Origin: Pegea sp. RAD2-039
Taxonomy: Eukaryota > Chordata > Thaliacea > Salpida > Salpidae
Reading direction: 5' to 3'
Length of the DNA: 64,000 nt
NCBI GenBank assembly: GCA_034620365.1
Contig: JAQGEQ010000277.1
Location: 62,001-126,000 of the forward strand
Shown here in pieces: positions 1 to 12,900 of this stretch. The translations under genes were made by a program, and so were the position numbers. The notes under the pieces were generated by a model. It was not told the origin of the DNA, did no database searches, and saw only the letters and a program-made list of their open reading frames with translations. Position 1 is the stretch's first letter; each line of letters begins with the position of its first letter.

Positions 1-1814
1 TATAAATGAAACCGTTGAGGACAACAGATCTTGAAATATTTTGAAGACACAACTTGGGAAGTTTAAACCAAATATCTGTTTCAGAAAAATGGAACTTTAC
101 ACTTTCCAAAGATTTGTCATCAGATCTATTAGATTCACCAATGACGTACATCACCTGTGACGTCATATGTCAGTCGTTGAAGTGAAAAGTATTTGATTAA
201 ATAATCTTACCTGCCGAATATCAAGTTGTCTCGGCTTACTTTCAATTCGGATGAAAGCTTTGAGGTCTTCTAGGACCTTGCTGAGATATTCATAACAAGT
301 TTCTTTAATTATTTCACAATTTTCTAATTTTATTGAAATAAAATTTGGTTTTATCAAATGGCAACGTACCTAGAGAAATCATTATTTTATACTCACAAGT
401 CTACAACTTTATAGTTTCTAGATACTTACGTTCTTGATTAAATTATTTAAGCAATGTTTTCTTGAAGTTAAATCATATTTGATCCACTCTAGAACAGCAT
501 TGAATATTTGGGATTCACAAACCACATGAAGCTCATCTTTAGAAATCATTTTAGAAATTACAGAGTCTGGTTGTAATTTGAATTCTTCAGTTTGTGAAAT
601 CTGGTAAATATCATAAGATCAATCAAAATCTTTTTCTTATTAAATATGAAAAAACAAAATCAACAAGAAGTAGAAATAGAACAAGATCAGTAGAAATAAT
701 ATAAGGAATTATTTTATATATATTTAAATTTGGTGAAGTAGAAACAATCATTCGTCTTGAAAAGTGTTAGCCAAGAAAATAACATTTCTCTATTTTCTTA
801 CTTCTAAGAAGTTTTTTTCAAAGAATTTTTCTATTTTTGTTGAAAGCTCCATACATCCATAATTCTCTGCAAAGTTTGCAAATTCGAAGCAGTTTGAAAT
901 TTCTAGTTTACTTTCCAAAAAGCTGTAATTGATAAAATATAGTTACAAAAACTATTGTAAGAAACTGATTTATAAAACTAGCTTACTTGCTACATAACTT
1001 TTCTAAACCAAATATATGAAACATGGAATTTGCGATCAGGAGTTTCTCAACATTCTCTTCATTTATTTGTATTTCTTTTGAGTAAATGTATTCTAGAAGA
1101 TTAGAGAATACATTTGGGTCTACCTCATTTATGGTAACTTCTCCAGAACGTGCTTCTTTAAATCCACCTTAATAAATTCAAATAATTTTTGTGTTGTTAT
1201 ATTCAGTTATCTTACAACTGAAGTTGAATCTTGAATCTAACTTACCACGAAACATAGCTTCAAAATAAGGTGAAGCAGCAGCTAATATTACTTTGTGACA
1301 ATTGAAACTTCTTTCCAAACCATTCAAATCTACTTTGATGGTAATATCACACAACTGAGAATTTTGACGAAAACCATTTAGTTTGAATCGAAGATTGGTA
1401 CAATTATTGATTTCCGAAAATTCTTCTCTAAAAAAATCGAAACTATAATTTACTTTTGTATCAGAGTAACAAAACAGGAATTAGGAGAAACAAATAAGTT
1501 ATATAAAATTAAAAAATAGTGGATTATTAAATTCATAAATATTTATTCCAGTTGTTAAATAGATAGATAAGAAAACAATAAAAATAAGATTCCTCTAAAT
1601 GATTGAGTAATAATAAATCACTCGAAAACAGATTAAAAATATAAAAATTAAAAGTTAAAGCTAAGAATATTTAAGTTAATAATATCTATCTACATGCAAC
1701 ATAAAAAGTTTTGTAATCTGATTTTATTTTAAAACAAAATTCTACTAACCTTTTATCATCTGTAGGTGGTATAATTGAATCGAAAACAAATTTGCTATAT
1801 AATCTATCTACCAT
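1..1814 (-). CDS. BTB-BACK-kelch (KLHL-like) protein, 3' partial
   Basis: Probable substrate adaptor of a Cullin-3 ubiquitin ligase (family knowledge). I see seven minus-strand exons with matching phases: 1814-1750, 1427-1246, 1167-987, 922-802, 600-430, 369-211 and 154-1. The ATG is at 1814. Exons 2-3 encode a BTB domain (about residues 30-140: CDITIKV, CHKVILAAASPYFEAMF, then a GGFKEA segment and LLEYIYSKEI). Exons 4-6 encode a BACK domain with the family's FLESKLEISNC start, an NFLE junction, AVLEWIKYD and VRCHL. The last visible exon opens a kelch blade (VMYVIGE, then a W and VVLNGFIY). The rest of the propeller lies left of base 1, so the ortholog cannot be named. The 154 bp exon contains a TGACGT element that is simply coding. 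Domain calls are strong; only the subfamily is open. Confidence 0.9.
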
Positions 1815-3982
1815 TTTGATGCAATCAACAATTTTAGAAACTCTACCAACTGTTGATGTTATATAAATGAATTAGTTGATTTATCAAATAGATGATGTTT
1901 TAAAACAACAAACATTTTAAAATATCAGAAAAATTATTTATCTAACTAAGATAAATATCAAATAATTGCAAGAAAAAGTAAATCAATAAAAGATTATTAA
2001 TTTTATAAAAATATTTTTATACAAACTTTCCAGAAGTGAATAAATCTTATAAAACAAAATTATAATAGTAAACACCTAGCAGATGTGTATAAAACATATT
2101 ATTATATATGTAAAACTATTGTATATAAATTATTAAAGAAATTATAATATTAAAAATTGTATATTTAAAAGTCCAGCAATACAAAAAATACTTTTCCTGT
2201 AATCAATATCATATTTACTCATCTTTAAATCTAAGTATTCCATAAAATTTATAAAAGTCATCATGTTTAAAATGGCTATAAGACTTGATAAAACCAACAA
2301 AATTTATGGCATATATAATTTAAACAGAATAATTATATTATAAAAGAAATTTATTAATGTATAACAAAAATTGTTTTTTGGAAAAAATAATGAATTATAT
2401 AATTTTTCTATAAATTTGTAAAACAGTTGATATTCAGTCACACAAAAAGTATAATACAACTTTATAATTTTACCTTATCTAAAGTACAAAAGTTGCTATT
2501 ATATTAGCTATTCTAACAACATAAAAATTTGATAAAGTTATATACTAAAAAGAATTAAAAATATAATAAAGTTATATACTAAAGGATAAAGATATTATAA
2601 ATGAATATATTATTTAGCTGATTCAGTTCTTAAAAAAAAAAGCTTAATAAAGAAAGAAATATAAAATTTAACAGAAACATTCTTCTACTGTTAAACAAAA
2701 ATGTTTATAACTTTTATATAATTAATGAACAATTAATCAAATTTTACACCACTAATACACTAAACTGAAATATGTGTGAAGTAGCTTAATATTCAAAGTA
2801 ATATTTAATAGTCAAATTATAAATAATCAGCTTAAAATTATTTATCTAAAGTAAGAATTTTTTTAAATAGCAAATACTTTTGCCATTCTAAAATCTTGTG
2901 AGGCTTTATATTTCAGTTGAAACCTGAACCTCTTAAAATTATCCTTTAACTATCTCAAAAAGTTTTAAGAACTTATTTTCAAAATCAATACAACAAACAT
3001 AAAGCTGATATTAAACAGTGGTAAGGATATTAGTCAAAAAATAAAACTGAAATACAACACACAATCTCCAAAAATATGATGCAATATGACATAAGCTCAC
3101 TAGAACCTTTCTTCAGTGCGAAATTTCAAAGTGTTGAAAATGTTGCAAAAAATAAATTCGTGAATGCACGTGATTAGATAAATAAAAATTGATACATACA
3201 AGTTATTTGTGCTGACGGCTCTCCATTAGTTGCCCCGTAAAACCTGTAATTTCATTTAAAAGCTGTTTAACAATTTTACATGTAATCATAAATCTTCATA
3301 AGTTAGACAAGTTTTTTTTAAAATTTTTTTTAATATTTTGTGTAAATATTTAGTGTTATATTGTATACGAATTACTTAACTATCATGCAATACAGAATTA
3401 TTTTTATTTTTTCTTAAATTAAGTATATATAATAGGTCTCTTCTGAGCTTAGTAGTTGGTGAGAAATTTTATTTCGAGAAACTGTTAAAGTTAGATTCAT
3501 CATTCATTAACTTATTTTCCTATCTAAGCAAACCTACACACAAAATTGTATTGGAACTAGTAGCGTTTATTAATGTTAAGAGGGCATGCCTAGAAGCCTT
3601 TTACAATTAAAATTAGTCCTGGCAAAAATATTTTTCAAATACATTTATTAATAGAAATTGTGAACCACTCTGGAGGGTTATGGAAAAACAAACATAAATA
3701 ATTTAAGCAAACAACTGAGTATAATAATAGGATCATAAACAGAGGCTTGATGTAGGTTTCAAAATTATTATCAATAATTAAATTTACAAAAAAAAGATTT
3801 TATATAATTGTTTTTCTATATAGAAGATTTATATTAGTACAATTTATATAAAGGATTTTATATAAAAGATGTGAATAAATTGGTTAAAGTTTTTCCGTTT
3901 TACATGCTCGTGTAGAAATTCTTTATTACTGCTTATGAAATGTTGATTATGGTATTTTTTCTTGTTATTGCATGGTTCAATT
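1815..3982. other. Upstream intergenic DNA of the kelch-like gene
   Basis: AT-rich sequence with no supportable coding region. A short GC-richer block near 3190-3245 reads on the minus strand as an acceptor-like TTACAG followed by about 40 bases. It could be a non-coding 5' exon of the kelch-like gene, but nothing else supports that. Confidence 0.4.
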
Positions 3983-4769
3983 TTAAGGGAAAAAGTTTAA
4001 GTACTGAATAATTGCAAATGATTGATAAGTATACTTAGAGAATTGTGTTGATTGATAATAATTGGTCCTTAATACTATAAACATTTTACTAAATGCTGTA
4101 TCATTTTGTGCACTACTTCGTATATATTTGCATCTTCCGTCTTTGTTTACCTTCAATGAAGCTATATAATTAACTCCTCTATATGACTTTGTGTTGCTGT
4201 TGAAATAAAGAAGTTTTAAAAACATATTTCCACGATTGTTCTAAATATTACATCTTAGATGTAGCCAGCAATATCTGACTCATCGTCATAATTTAGATTT
4301 GGTTGGTAATATAAGATGTGAACTTTAAACGAGTAGGACAGAAACTTCAAAGCTTGGGTAACCTTATTGAAAATGCGGTTTTTTTCATTGGGTTTTATGA
4401 AAATGTTTAGCGGTATAATTTTGAATGAAGAGCCTATCAAGACATACAGCAGATTATGATCTTTAAAATAGTATAAGAATATGACAAAAACTATTATTAA
4501 TTTCAAATAGTGGTACAAAGTAACAAACAAATTTGCGAGAATTTATTATTTAGCTTTCAGACACAGACGTTTTATATAAAGAGAAGTTTACCAAATCTAA
4601 ATAAAGCTTTTCTGTTTAATGATTTTTGGACGAATTCAAGCTTTGTGAGCTTTCCTTTGTAAGGTATTTTTAAGGTATTCTTCATAATGTAGGTCAAGGT
4701 AGAGACTATAAGACTTTCGTTTCTAATAAAATTTAAGTTTCTGGTAAAAATAAGCATGTTTACCTTCAA
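3983..4769 (-). other. Three consecutive unexplained open frames
   Basis: The minus strand holds open frames of 65, 91 and 80 codons at 4769-4572, 4530-4255 and 4225-3983, almost end to end. No family motif is recognisable. The middle one ends in an acidic YDDESD stretch; the others are rich in Lys, Asn and Phe as expected from AT-rich DNA. This could be a decayed mobile element or chance. No function is proposed. Confidence 0.2.
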
Positions 4770-4911
4770 ACTAAAGTTTCATTTCTTAGGTATACTAGTA
4801 TTCGAACGAATCTTGTCTAAATGTACTCAAATGTCTTCAAGTATTCTATTTCAATCTATTTTCTTCAATACTTTTTAAATATATTTAACCATAGAGAATA
4901 AGATTGATCAG

Positions 4912-5787
4912 AACTCAATAACAACTTCCGCTCGTGAAATCAATTGGTTGATGAAGATCGCTTCAATTAGAGAGCTTCTACCTCGGCTCTGGGTTGAAGC
5001 TGCTACTATTCGTTGCGTTGAATTCATCAAACCAGGGTTTCTTGGATTAGTTTTACAAGTTGATCATTTAAACATTTAATGAAAGACATCTTTTATCAAA
5101 ATCTAATTCTTCATTTGGTTCTTGTAGTGAATGTAATGTTGTTCTTCTTCGCTTGACAAATATGGTCAGAGAAATTGGGAATTCTTTAGTTGCTGTGTTT
5201 TTCAGAGCATATTTATGTCGAGTAAGTATTTTGAAATCAAAATATTCTGTATCAAATTTTAAAACCAGTTTGGCATGCTACATCTAGCAGAGTTTCGATG
5301 TTATCTCAATGTTAATAGAGTTTTGTGTGAGACTATTAAACATATGATTCCAAATAGAGCTTTTGAGAGTTGCTACTCACAGGTCAGTTGGTTGGTTGCT
5401 TTGTAAAAAAATAGTCTATTTTTTTGACATTATCAATTCTAGTTGAACCGAATAATGTTGGAAATGCTCAATCAATTCAAGCCACTATCTGAGGCTTTTT
5501 ACATGGTTTGTTTGATTTTCTTAAACTTTCGGTTTTTCTACAAATTTTTTTATCTACTTTTTTTTATTTTAGGACAATTTTCTTCCGTTTATTGATATGT
5601 TTCAAAATGAAGATAGAAGATGTGAACTTGCTCATGAAGTCCTCTCATTCTTTATCAAGTTGGTCTTAAAAACTTGAATTATTAATAAAATAAGCTATCA
5701 CCTTTAAAAAGGAAACAACAAGAAAAAACAAGTGATACTATTGTTGTTAATGTTGTTCTATACATGTGTAAAGCTGTGCATGACTGA
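4912..5787 (+). pseudogene. VPS35L: Truncated VPS35L-like (Retriever/Commander subunit) copy
   Basis: VPS35L is the VPS35-like scaffold of the Retriever endosomal recycling complex. Six phase-compatible exons are visible: 4912-5036, 5128-5221, 5269-5382, 5443-5505, 5573-5658 and 5712-5787. They read KIASIRELLPRLWVEA, then VREIGNSLVAVFFRAYLCR, then IKHMIPNRAFE, LNRIMLEMLNQF, NFLPFIDMFQNE and VVLYMCKAVHD, all close to my memory of the animal protein. The copy lacks the N-terminal part. About 170 residues appear missing between exons 2 and 3, where AYLCR is followed at once by the segment preceding IKHM. It stops at TGA (5785) just after VHD; a +1 frame continues briefly (LTKAELTYK). All splice sites look usable, so it could be a transcribed remnant or a recent partial duplicate. 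A functional short gene is less likely. Confidence 0.75.
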
Positions 5788-5997
5788 CTAAAGCTGAATT
5801 GACTTACAAAGCTGAAACTGAAATAATTCTTGTGAAATTCAAACTATATCTTTGGATCAGGTTGTTGTGTTTGAACTCTCTCATAATTCCAATTTCTTCC
5901 TCTTCCGAGACGAAGCCGTCGAATATACCCCTTCAAACCCTTCAAAGCAACAACAAATCGTCCAAATAATTTCATTTTAAGCTTCGAATTTGAATTC

Positions 5998-6080
5998 CTA
6001 AGAAACAGGAAGTTGAGAATCTGAGGTTTCTGAGGTGACATTAATCACAGGTCCAAATGGTGTCCATCTAGCCTCTGTAT
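5998..6080 (-). other. Orphan terminal-exon candidate
   Basis: After a TTTTTTAG acceptor at 6081-6082, the minus strand reads TEARWTPFGPVINVTSE and on to a stop at 5998, with balanced composition unlike the surrounding AT-rich frames. An overlapping alternative uses a CTTCCTGTTTCTTAG acceptor and continues in another frame to 5844 (ending VQTQQPDPKI). No upstream exon is found; a LINE occupies the adjacent DNA. It may be the last exon of a gene broken by that insertion. Confidence 0.3.
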
Positions 6081-6354
6081 CTAAAAAACATTTTAACAAC
6101 AAAAAAAAGAAAGTTTCTTTTCAAATAAGGAATTATGTTCAGTTTCAGTTTTTAAAAGTTAATTTTTGTTTATTAGTAATTTAAGAAAGTTTTTTTATCT
6201 TTCTGTATGTCTGAAATTTATTGATTCTTTTATTTTCATGGTTTACAGTTTTCTTAACTTATCAAAGTTTTGATATTTTAGCAGCTTATTATTAATTTGT
6301 TAATTTATTTCTTGTATAAGTTATAAATTGTATTGATAAATAAATTTCTTTATT

Positions 6355-8445
6355 TATTTATTTCAATAAATGCAAAGGAGGGTACCTGAAAAGAGCATCT
6401 CTCGCTAACACACATTCTCACAAATAACATCTATTTAGTCAAAATTATAGAAAGAAAAAGATGTAACACATGGTATTTCGAAAGCACTCACAGAATAAGA
6501 CAGTGAACAATTACATGGAATGTTAATAATATAAGAAAGAAGAAAAAACACAGTTTAGAAATGACAATGTTGGCATTATTATCACGGTTCAACTTCTGCT
6601 TGAACAATGCGAGTGACTTCGACATGACAATGTCTGATATCAGCTGGTTCCAAGTACTAATCGTACGGTATGAGAAAAAATTTGCTCTAACCAATGTACT
6701 AGGAGATAAAGGCTTATTAAGGTTTAATGGTTGTCGTCTGAGCTGATATAACTTGAAGGAAGGACTAATAGAAAAGAAATCATCAAACTGAATGTCAATT
6801 AAATTGTGGATAATTTAAAAAATAAGAATTAAGTCGTATTTAATCCGTCGGATTTCCAAAGTATCTAAATTGAAGAGACTGAGACGATGTTTATAACTAT
6901 CCTATTTAATATTAAGTTTCCTACATACTAATCTTGTAAATGTGGCCTGAACAGATTCGATTTTTTTGATATCACTAACTTGAATGGCATCCATGCACTG
7001 ACATTGTATTCAAGAATTGTACGTACGTACAATTTGAAAAGATTGATAAGAAAGCATGGTTTCTTAGAATTGAAGGTCTTTATAATAAGGAAGATGATCT
7101 ATAATAATGTTGATTGATTTTTTAAAGATCTTGGAAATATAAGTGCGCCATTTAAAGTCAGATGATAAAGTAATGCCAAGGTCTAGGACCAACGATACTC
7201 GTTGAATAATAAATCTAGTGATGGAGTATTGGTTCAAGCAATTTACAGCTAGTTTACGAGAAAAAGTTATAAGTTCAGACTTTGTGGGCTGAATTCTGAG
7301 CTGCCAATTCGCAGAACAGTCTTCTACAGTGTGCAGTGCAGTTTGAAGTTTTGAAGGACTACAAGATACCATCTGCATACACCAACACACTGACATCATC
7401 TACTGCTACTAGTCTTCTGATAAGGTCTTCGATGAAAATTAAAAAGAGAGGGGGACCCAAAATAGAACCCTGAGGAACACCACTAGTGATTTAGCTAGAA
7501 GTAGAAAAACATCTTTCTACACGAGTTTGTTGGGTTTTACCTGATAAGTAAACTTCAATCCACTGTAAGATGAAGCTGTTGATTTTTGAGTTTTTCAATA
7601 CAGTAACAACCTTAGTGTGTGGAACAGAATCAAACGCTTTAGCAAAATCGAGATATATGATGTCACAGGGAGTGTTACTTTCATAATGGGCTGTAAGCTC
7701 ATTAAGAAAAGTGAGATGTTGAGTCAGGGAAGATCTCCGTTTCACAAAGCCATGTTGGACATCAGATATTAAATGGTGCTCCATCAAATGACTGGTCATA
7801 TGATTGTGAATGATATGCTTTTGAGTTCTGCAGATAACTGAAGTCAGCGAAACTGGTCTGTAGTTAAGTGCAGTGTTTCTGGGACTCTTTTTATGAATTG
7901 GAGTAATAATAACTTTCTTCCAAATTTGTGGAACTCTTTCTCGCCTCAGAGTCATGTTAAAGAAAAGCGATAAAGGTAGTGATAAAGAGGAGGTATTTTT
8001 TTTCTCATTATTGATTATTTTAAAGAAGAGATAGCCTTAGATACCGTTATGTCAAGATCTACCATCTCAGAGACATTTGTAAGAATGTCGGAGTAAGAGA
8101 GAAGGAGTAGTGCCATCATCGGTTATAAAAACGCTATTAAATCGATTGTTTAGCAATTCAGCTTTATTTTTGGTTCCATCACAAGCTGTTCGCTGTTATC
8201 AAGTAGGGGAGGTATTTGAGATCTCGCCCTGAGCTTGCGATTGATGAAATCAAAAAACGTTTTCTTGAAAGGTAAAGATAAAACTGCACTTTCTCTCCCT
8301 AAATAGAAATTAGAAATAAATTTCTTGTAAACTATACAAAGATCTTTGTACAGAGATTTGATGGAAGGATCTGCTTTAGTTTGTTTGTATAGAAGGTTTT
8401 TTAAACATTGTAAATTCTTTAAATTTGATTGAGCTTGAATTCAAT
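6355..8445 (-). mobile_element. Degenerate CR1/jockey-like LINE, 5'-truncated
   Basis: Non-LTR retrotransposon reverse transcriptase in broken frames. From 8440 downward the minus strand shows a pre-RT segment (FFDFINRKLRARSQIPPLLD). Next come IWKKVIITPIHKK and NYRPVSLTSV (RT blocks 1-2), QHGFVKRRSS, IIYLDFAKAFDSVPH (block A), [14 protein letters not shown] (block B) and VYADG. The catalytic YADD is degraded to YADG. The C-terminal end near 6694-6545 reads YRTISTWNQLISDI. Frames shift at least three times. The element ends at about 6360 in a TTATTTATTT stretch, a simple-repeat tail (AATA-type) in element orientation. There is no endonuclease in this copy, so it is inactive. Confidence 0.85.
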
Positions 8446-8670
8446 CATGTTGTGATTGCATGTCAAAGCAAAGGGTTCTTTTTGATCAACGTAGATAATG
8501 TTCTAGGGTTTTTCAAATGTTGTATATGCTCGAACCAGCTAGACAATTCCAAAATCATCAGGTATAAAATCATGAGGTTTGCTACATTTTAAACAAACTG
8601 TTTCTTTCGCAGCCTTAACCGGCTCCGAAGTATTGGTTGTTCTGCAAGTATTGGCATCCTTCAGGTTTTT
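8446..8670 (-). mobile_element. Ty3/gypsy-type gag relic (short copy)
   Basis: The DNA around 8510-8660 is similar to 40965-41150: both contain a stretch ending GAACCAGCTAGAC/GAACCAGCTTGAC, an AAATCATGA(G/A)GTTTGCTAC block and AAACAAACTG. In the longer copy this region precedes a CFKCGK zinc knuckle of a retroelement gag. Here only fragments survive, with stops in all frames. Confidence 0.45.
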
Positions 8671-9600
8671 GAAATTACTTGTTTAAACTATTTTCTAATA
8701 GCTTCAATAACTTAATTTTGAGGATGATAAAATCAATAAGGTAGATAAAGCTCATTTTTGATAAAAATTGATTTATTGAAAGAAACTTATTTTTGAGTCT
8801 ATCAAAATAAATAAAAATAGTTAGCTCTATTACCATGCATAAAGACTTTAAATTACCATTAATAATTTCATTATTATATTTCTTGCAATTCATAATTTTC
8901 TATATCTAATCAATAGTCATTCATATATATATTTAAATGAAAACATTTTCGTTCGTAGAACTAACTATTTTTAGACAAACACTGAAATCTTCTCAGTAAT
9001 AATAATTCTCAGTGGTAATGTTACCAAAAGTCCTGCAAAATAAGTAGTTAGTGATAAACGAAAAGATGAAGATCCGATAAATGGTTTGCTTCTAAACTTA
9101 TAAATCTTGTTAAACTTTCATCATGTTATTATATATTTATAGAAATTTAACTTTTTAACTTTGTGTTATATTTTTCGAACAGTTTTTATTATTTTTTCAC
9201 TAAACTAAAAATTAAAAAGTATTTTATTTGATTAAAACTTTAAAATTACAGAAAAGGTTTTCAAACAAAATTACCGATGAAGATATAATTATTTCCGCTA
9301 ATATCCCAAAATTATAAGAATTTTCAAATAAAAAATAAAATTAAATATCCAAAATTAAACCGGTTTACAAGTAAGATATAAAAATTTAAAGTTGTAAGCT
9401 CTTTAACCACAATGAAATATTTTGTAAAATTATGAAAGAAAATGAACAAAGTGGTATTACCCTTTAAGATTTTATGGGTTATTCTTCATATGTTAAAGAA
9501 AAGTCTTTCTACAAAATAATCAATATTCGTCATCAATATAAGTAAAATTACTAAGGTTTAATATTTGATTAGCTTTCAGATACCATTTTTATACTTCCAA
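8671..9600. other. AT-rich spacer between two inverted LINE fragments
   Basis: No gene seen. A 72-codon minus-strand frame at 8893-8675 is Lys/Ile/Leu-rich with no motif and is best read as composition noise. Confidence 0.4.
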
Positions 9601-9998
9601 TCAGAAGACAGTTATCTTACCTTAATAAGACCATATCACCTGGTAGTTTAATCAGAACAAATTTTTTCTCATACCGCACAATTAGTATTTGAAACCAGCT
9701 GCCATCAGACATTATCATGTCAAAGTCACTCGCGTTGTTCAAAAGGAAGTTGAACCGTTATAATATTACCAACATTGTCATTTCTAAACTGTGATTATTT
9801 TTTCTCTTTTTTATATTATTAACCTTCCATTGTAATTGTTCACTGTTATATGCTTTGAGTGATATCGAAATACCATGTGTTACATCTTTTACTTTCTATA
9901 TTTTCGATTAAATAGATGTCATTCGTGAGAATGTGTGTTAGCGAGAGGTACTCTCTTCAGGTACTCTCCTTCGCATTTATTGTAATAAATAAATAAAT
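9601..9998 (+). mobile_element. 3'-end fragment of the same LINE family, inverted
   Basis: The plus strand repeats, in the opposite orientation, the last part of the element at 6355-6750. It has TNFFSYRTISI, a TGA replacing the Trp codon, then NQLPSDIIMSKSLALFKRK and IVISKL, followed by the shared 3' UTR (ACATGGTATTTCG-like block, GAATGTGTGTTAGCGAGAG, GCATTTATTG) and an AATAAATAAATAAAT tail. It is 5'-truncated to about 400 bp and non-coding. Confidence 0.8.
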
Positions 9999-12900
9999 AT
10001 ACTTCAAATCTATCTAAATATCATCTTAAGTCGTTTAACGAGCTCCTGTTTGTCTTGCTGCTAATATTTTTAATCTATATTTATATTTAACGACTTTTTT
10101 GTCACATATTTACTTTTTTGTGTATCACGCAGAAATTAAAGCAAATTTTGTTCTACTAAATCTCAAAAATAAAACAATAAAGTTTGTAAATAATTCATTT
10201 CTATTATTTTTTCTCTGAAATGCCATCTATATAATATATGTTGAACTTGGTTTATATAAAAACAGTAAAAATAATGACCATTTTAGTTTATTATTACATC
10301 TGTTATTTACTGTTTACATAAAATTTTAGCATTAGTAATTTGCAGATGTTTCAAACTCGTTTAGAAACTGTTTAACCCCTTAGTCAAGAAACAAAAAATA
10401 TTTTCAAATGTTTTGAATAAAATATTTTTAGGAATTTTAGAAAATATAATTTTTTTAGTTTATTTGGACATCATTTTTTCATGACTTTTAAATTGGATAG
10501 GTTAAAGTTTAACATAATTGTTTTGTTTAAATTGTTTATTATAAGTAATCAGCTTAAATTACTAAATATTACACTAGGATAAGTAATTAACTTTAATAAT
10601 TTTAATATATTATTTGTATTTTTATTTTGTTTGGCTTTTCATCATTCAATTTTATAATTAAAATATTTATTTTATTAAGAAATTATTATATTTTCTTTCG
10701 ATAAAAGTCTTTTTACTTCAATTAATTTTTTCAGAAAATTCTATTTAATTAAATCGGTTCTATTGAAGTTCTCTCTTATTATTCTTTGTTGGACTTCATC
10801 TTTATCTATAATATAAATCATGCTGAGCATATAGTTATAATACAAGTAATTTAGTTGAATATTTTAACTCATAAATTCATAATAATAAATTTATATTATT
10901 GCTATAATAATAATGGAATCTAGCAAAACTATAATGAAGTTAATAAAATAATATTTTATAAATTAATTTCTAAAAATTGAATACTTTTTGGAATCTTAAA
11001 GAATTTAAAGATGGAAAACTTCAAATGATTTTATTAGGGGGTTGGGGAGGGAATCCCAAATTTCACACTGAAAACTCTACAGACAAATCACGAGAAGATC
11101 TAAGGAAGAAAAGATGGATTTTGTTCTTTAGGTGATAATATATATTTTCATGGAGTTCAAAATGAATATGATAAAAATTTTAAATTAAATATTCTTTAAA
11201 TTAAGCTTTAATTACAGAAAACATTTGAAAACATGGAAATCATTAAATGGTAAAATCAAAAAGAATTTTCTTTCACTGAGGTACTTTCTTTTATAGTTTT
11301 GCAAATCAACTATAAAAATACAAAGATGAAATTGTAATTAGCGAGAAGTTGATTTTATTGAAGAACATCATCAGGATAATTAGTAAAAAAATTAATTACT
11401 TTTGTTTATATTCATTTTTTGAGTTTTTGTTTTATTATTTTTTAATTTATATTTAATTGATTGGCTTCTACTTATTCGACTCATTTATATATTTTTTAAT
11501 AAATTGAAGTTTTTAAGTAGACTTCAAATTGCTAATACAAAAATGTTTAAACTTTTCTTAAATAGTTTTAATTTACATTAAAGCTAGAAACAGTTTTTAT
11601 TATAATTTTTAGTGGTTTCTACCTGTTTGTAGTTGGTTAATTCCCTGTTTTATCAACAGGTATTTCTTACAACAAGTTTGTAGCATTTTTAAGAATCAGA
11701 CTCTTTCTGGAGACAAATCCAAATGCTGATGATTAAAGATCTGAAGAGACTTATGTTTCATTCATCTAATTTATTAAGTCTTGGTGGCTACGCGGCGAAC
11801 AAAGAGAACGCCTCATTTGTGTTTGAAACAATATTAGGTGATACTGTGTATTTCACAATCTTTTTAAGCTTTCAAATACTTTCATTTCATTTATTTTTTA
11901 CAATATTCAGTCATTCTTTATTATATTTGGTTATTTAGAATACTTTAGTGCCAATTTATTTCTGAGCAATTTCTCTTCTTCAATTTTTCAAGAAATTATT
12001 TTTTATTATTTTATCACATAAATGCTACCTTCGAGAATTTTCACAAATTTATTTTTGTTAATCTTTACCAAATACTTCTATATAATAAATTTCATACAAA
12101 CATTTTGTGTCAATGTTTCAGGAGTGAGTTATTTTCATCCCTTTTCATCAAATTTTGTGGCAGTTTTACTGTGAGTAATTCAGAACTTTTTCAAGATCAA
12201 TAGCAAATGTTATGTTTTGAAGGAATTAGTTTTTAAACTTCTTTCAACTTTTGTTGAAATATAAGAAATAAACAATTGTTTAAAATCTTATTGATATTTT
12301 ATTGTTAAGTATTAAAGTTTTATTAGTTTTAATTGATAGTAGTTTAAAGATTTGTTCGTCTTTATATGATCTTATTGTCTGTCTGCAGATAAGTTTGTTT
12401 TTTAGCAGCTTTTAGGAGTGTTTATCAGCAAACATTTTTCTTCGTCTTAAACAGAATATTTTCCTGAATTTTGTTGTCTCATGACAAAACGTTCATTTTT
12501 TTTGTTTCAAAATTGATCCTCTGAAAGCTTTGGGCGTTTATAAATTGAAGAAAATATATGAGATTGTGAGAAAAACTTCCAATTACATCAGTTAGATATT
12601 AATAAATACAAATCATCTTCATCTTCATTAGAAATTTCTATTTAAAATACTGAAATATGGAAATTATTCAACAAAATCGAAGTTCAACACTGATGGATTT
12701 GAATTCCAAATGTTGATCTTCCGCATGGTGATGAAACAAATGAAGGTTTTTCACTTCTCTAGTATTTTGATCAACTTCGGAAATATTATTCAAATTGAAA
12801 TCTAAATTATCCATCAAGCAAAGATGAAAGTTTTTCTTTCAAATTGAAAATGTTGTGAACTTCCTTATTTCCTTGAAGTAAGATTTGAATTGGAAACCAG

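Noticed and set aside
11723-11938. 71-codon plus-strand frame with a GC-richer start
   Set aside because: No motif, no partner exons, and the second half is low-complexity Phe/Leu typical of AT-rich chance frames.
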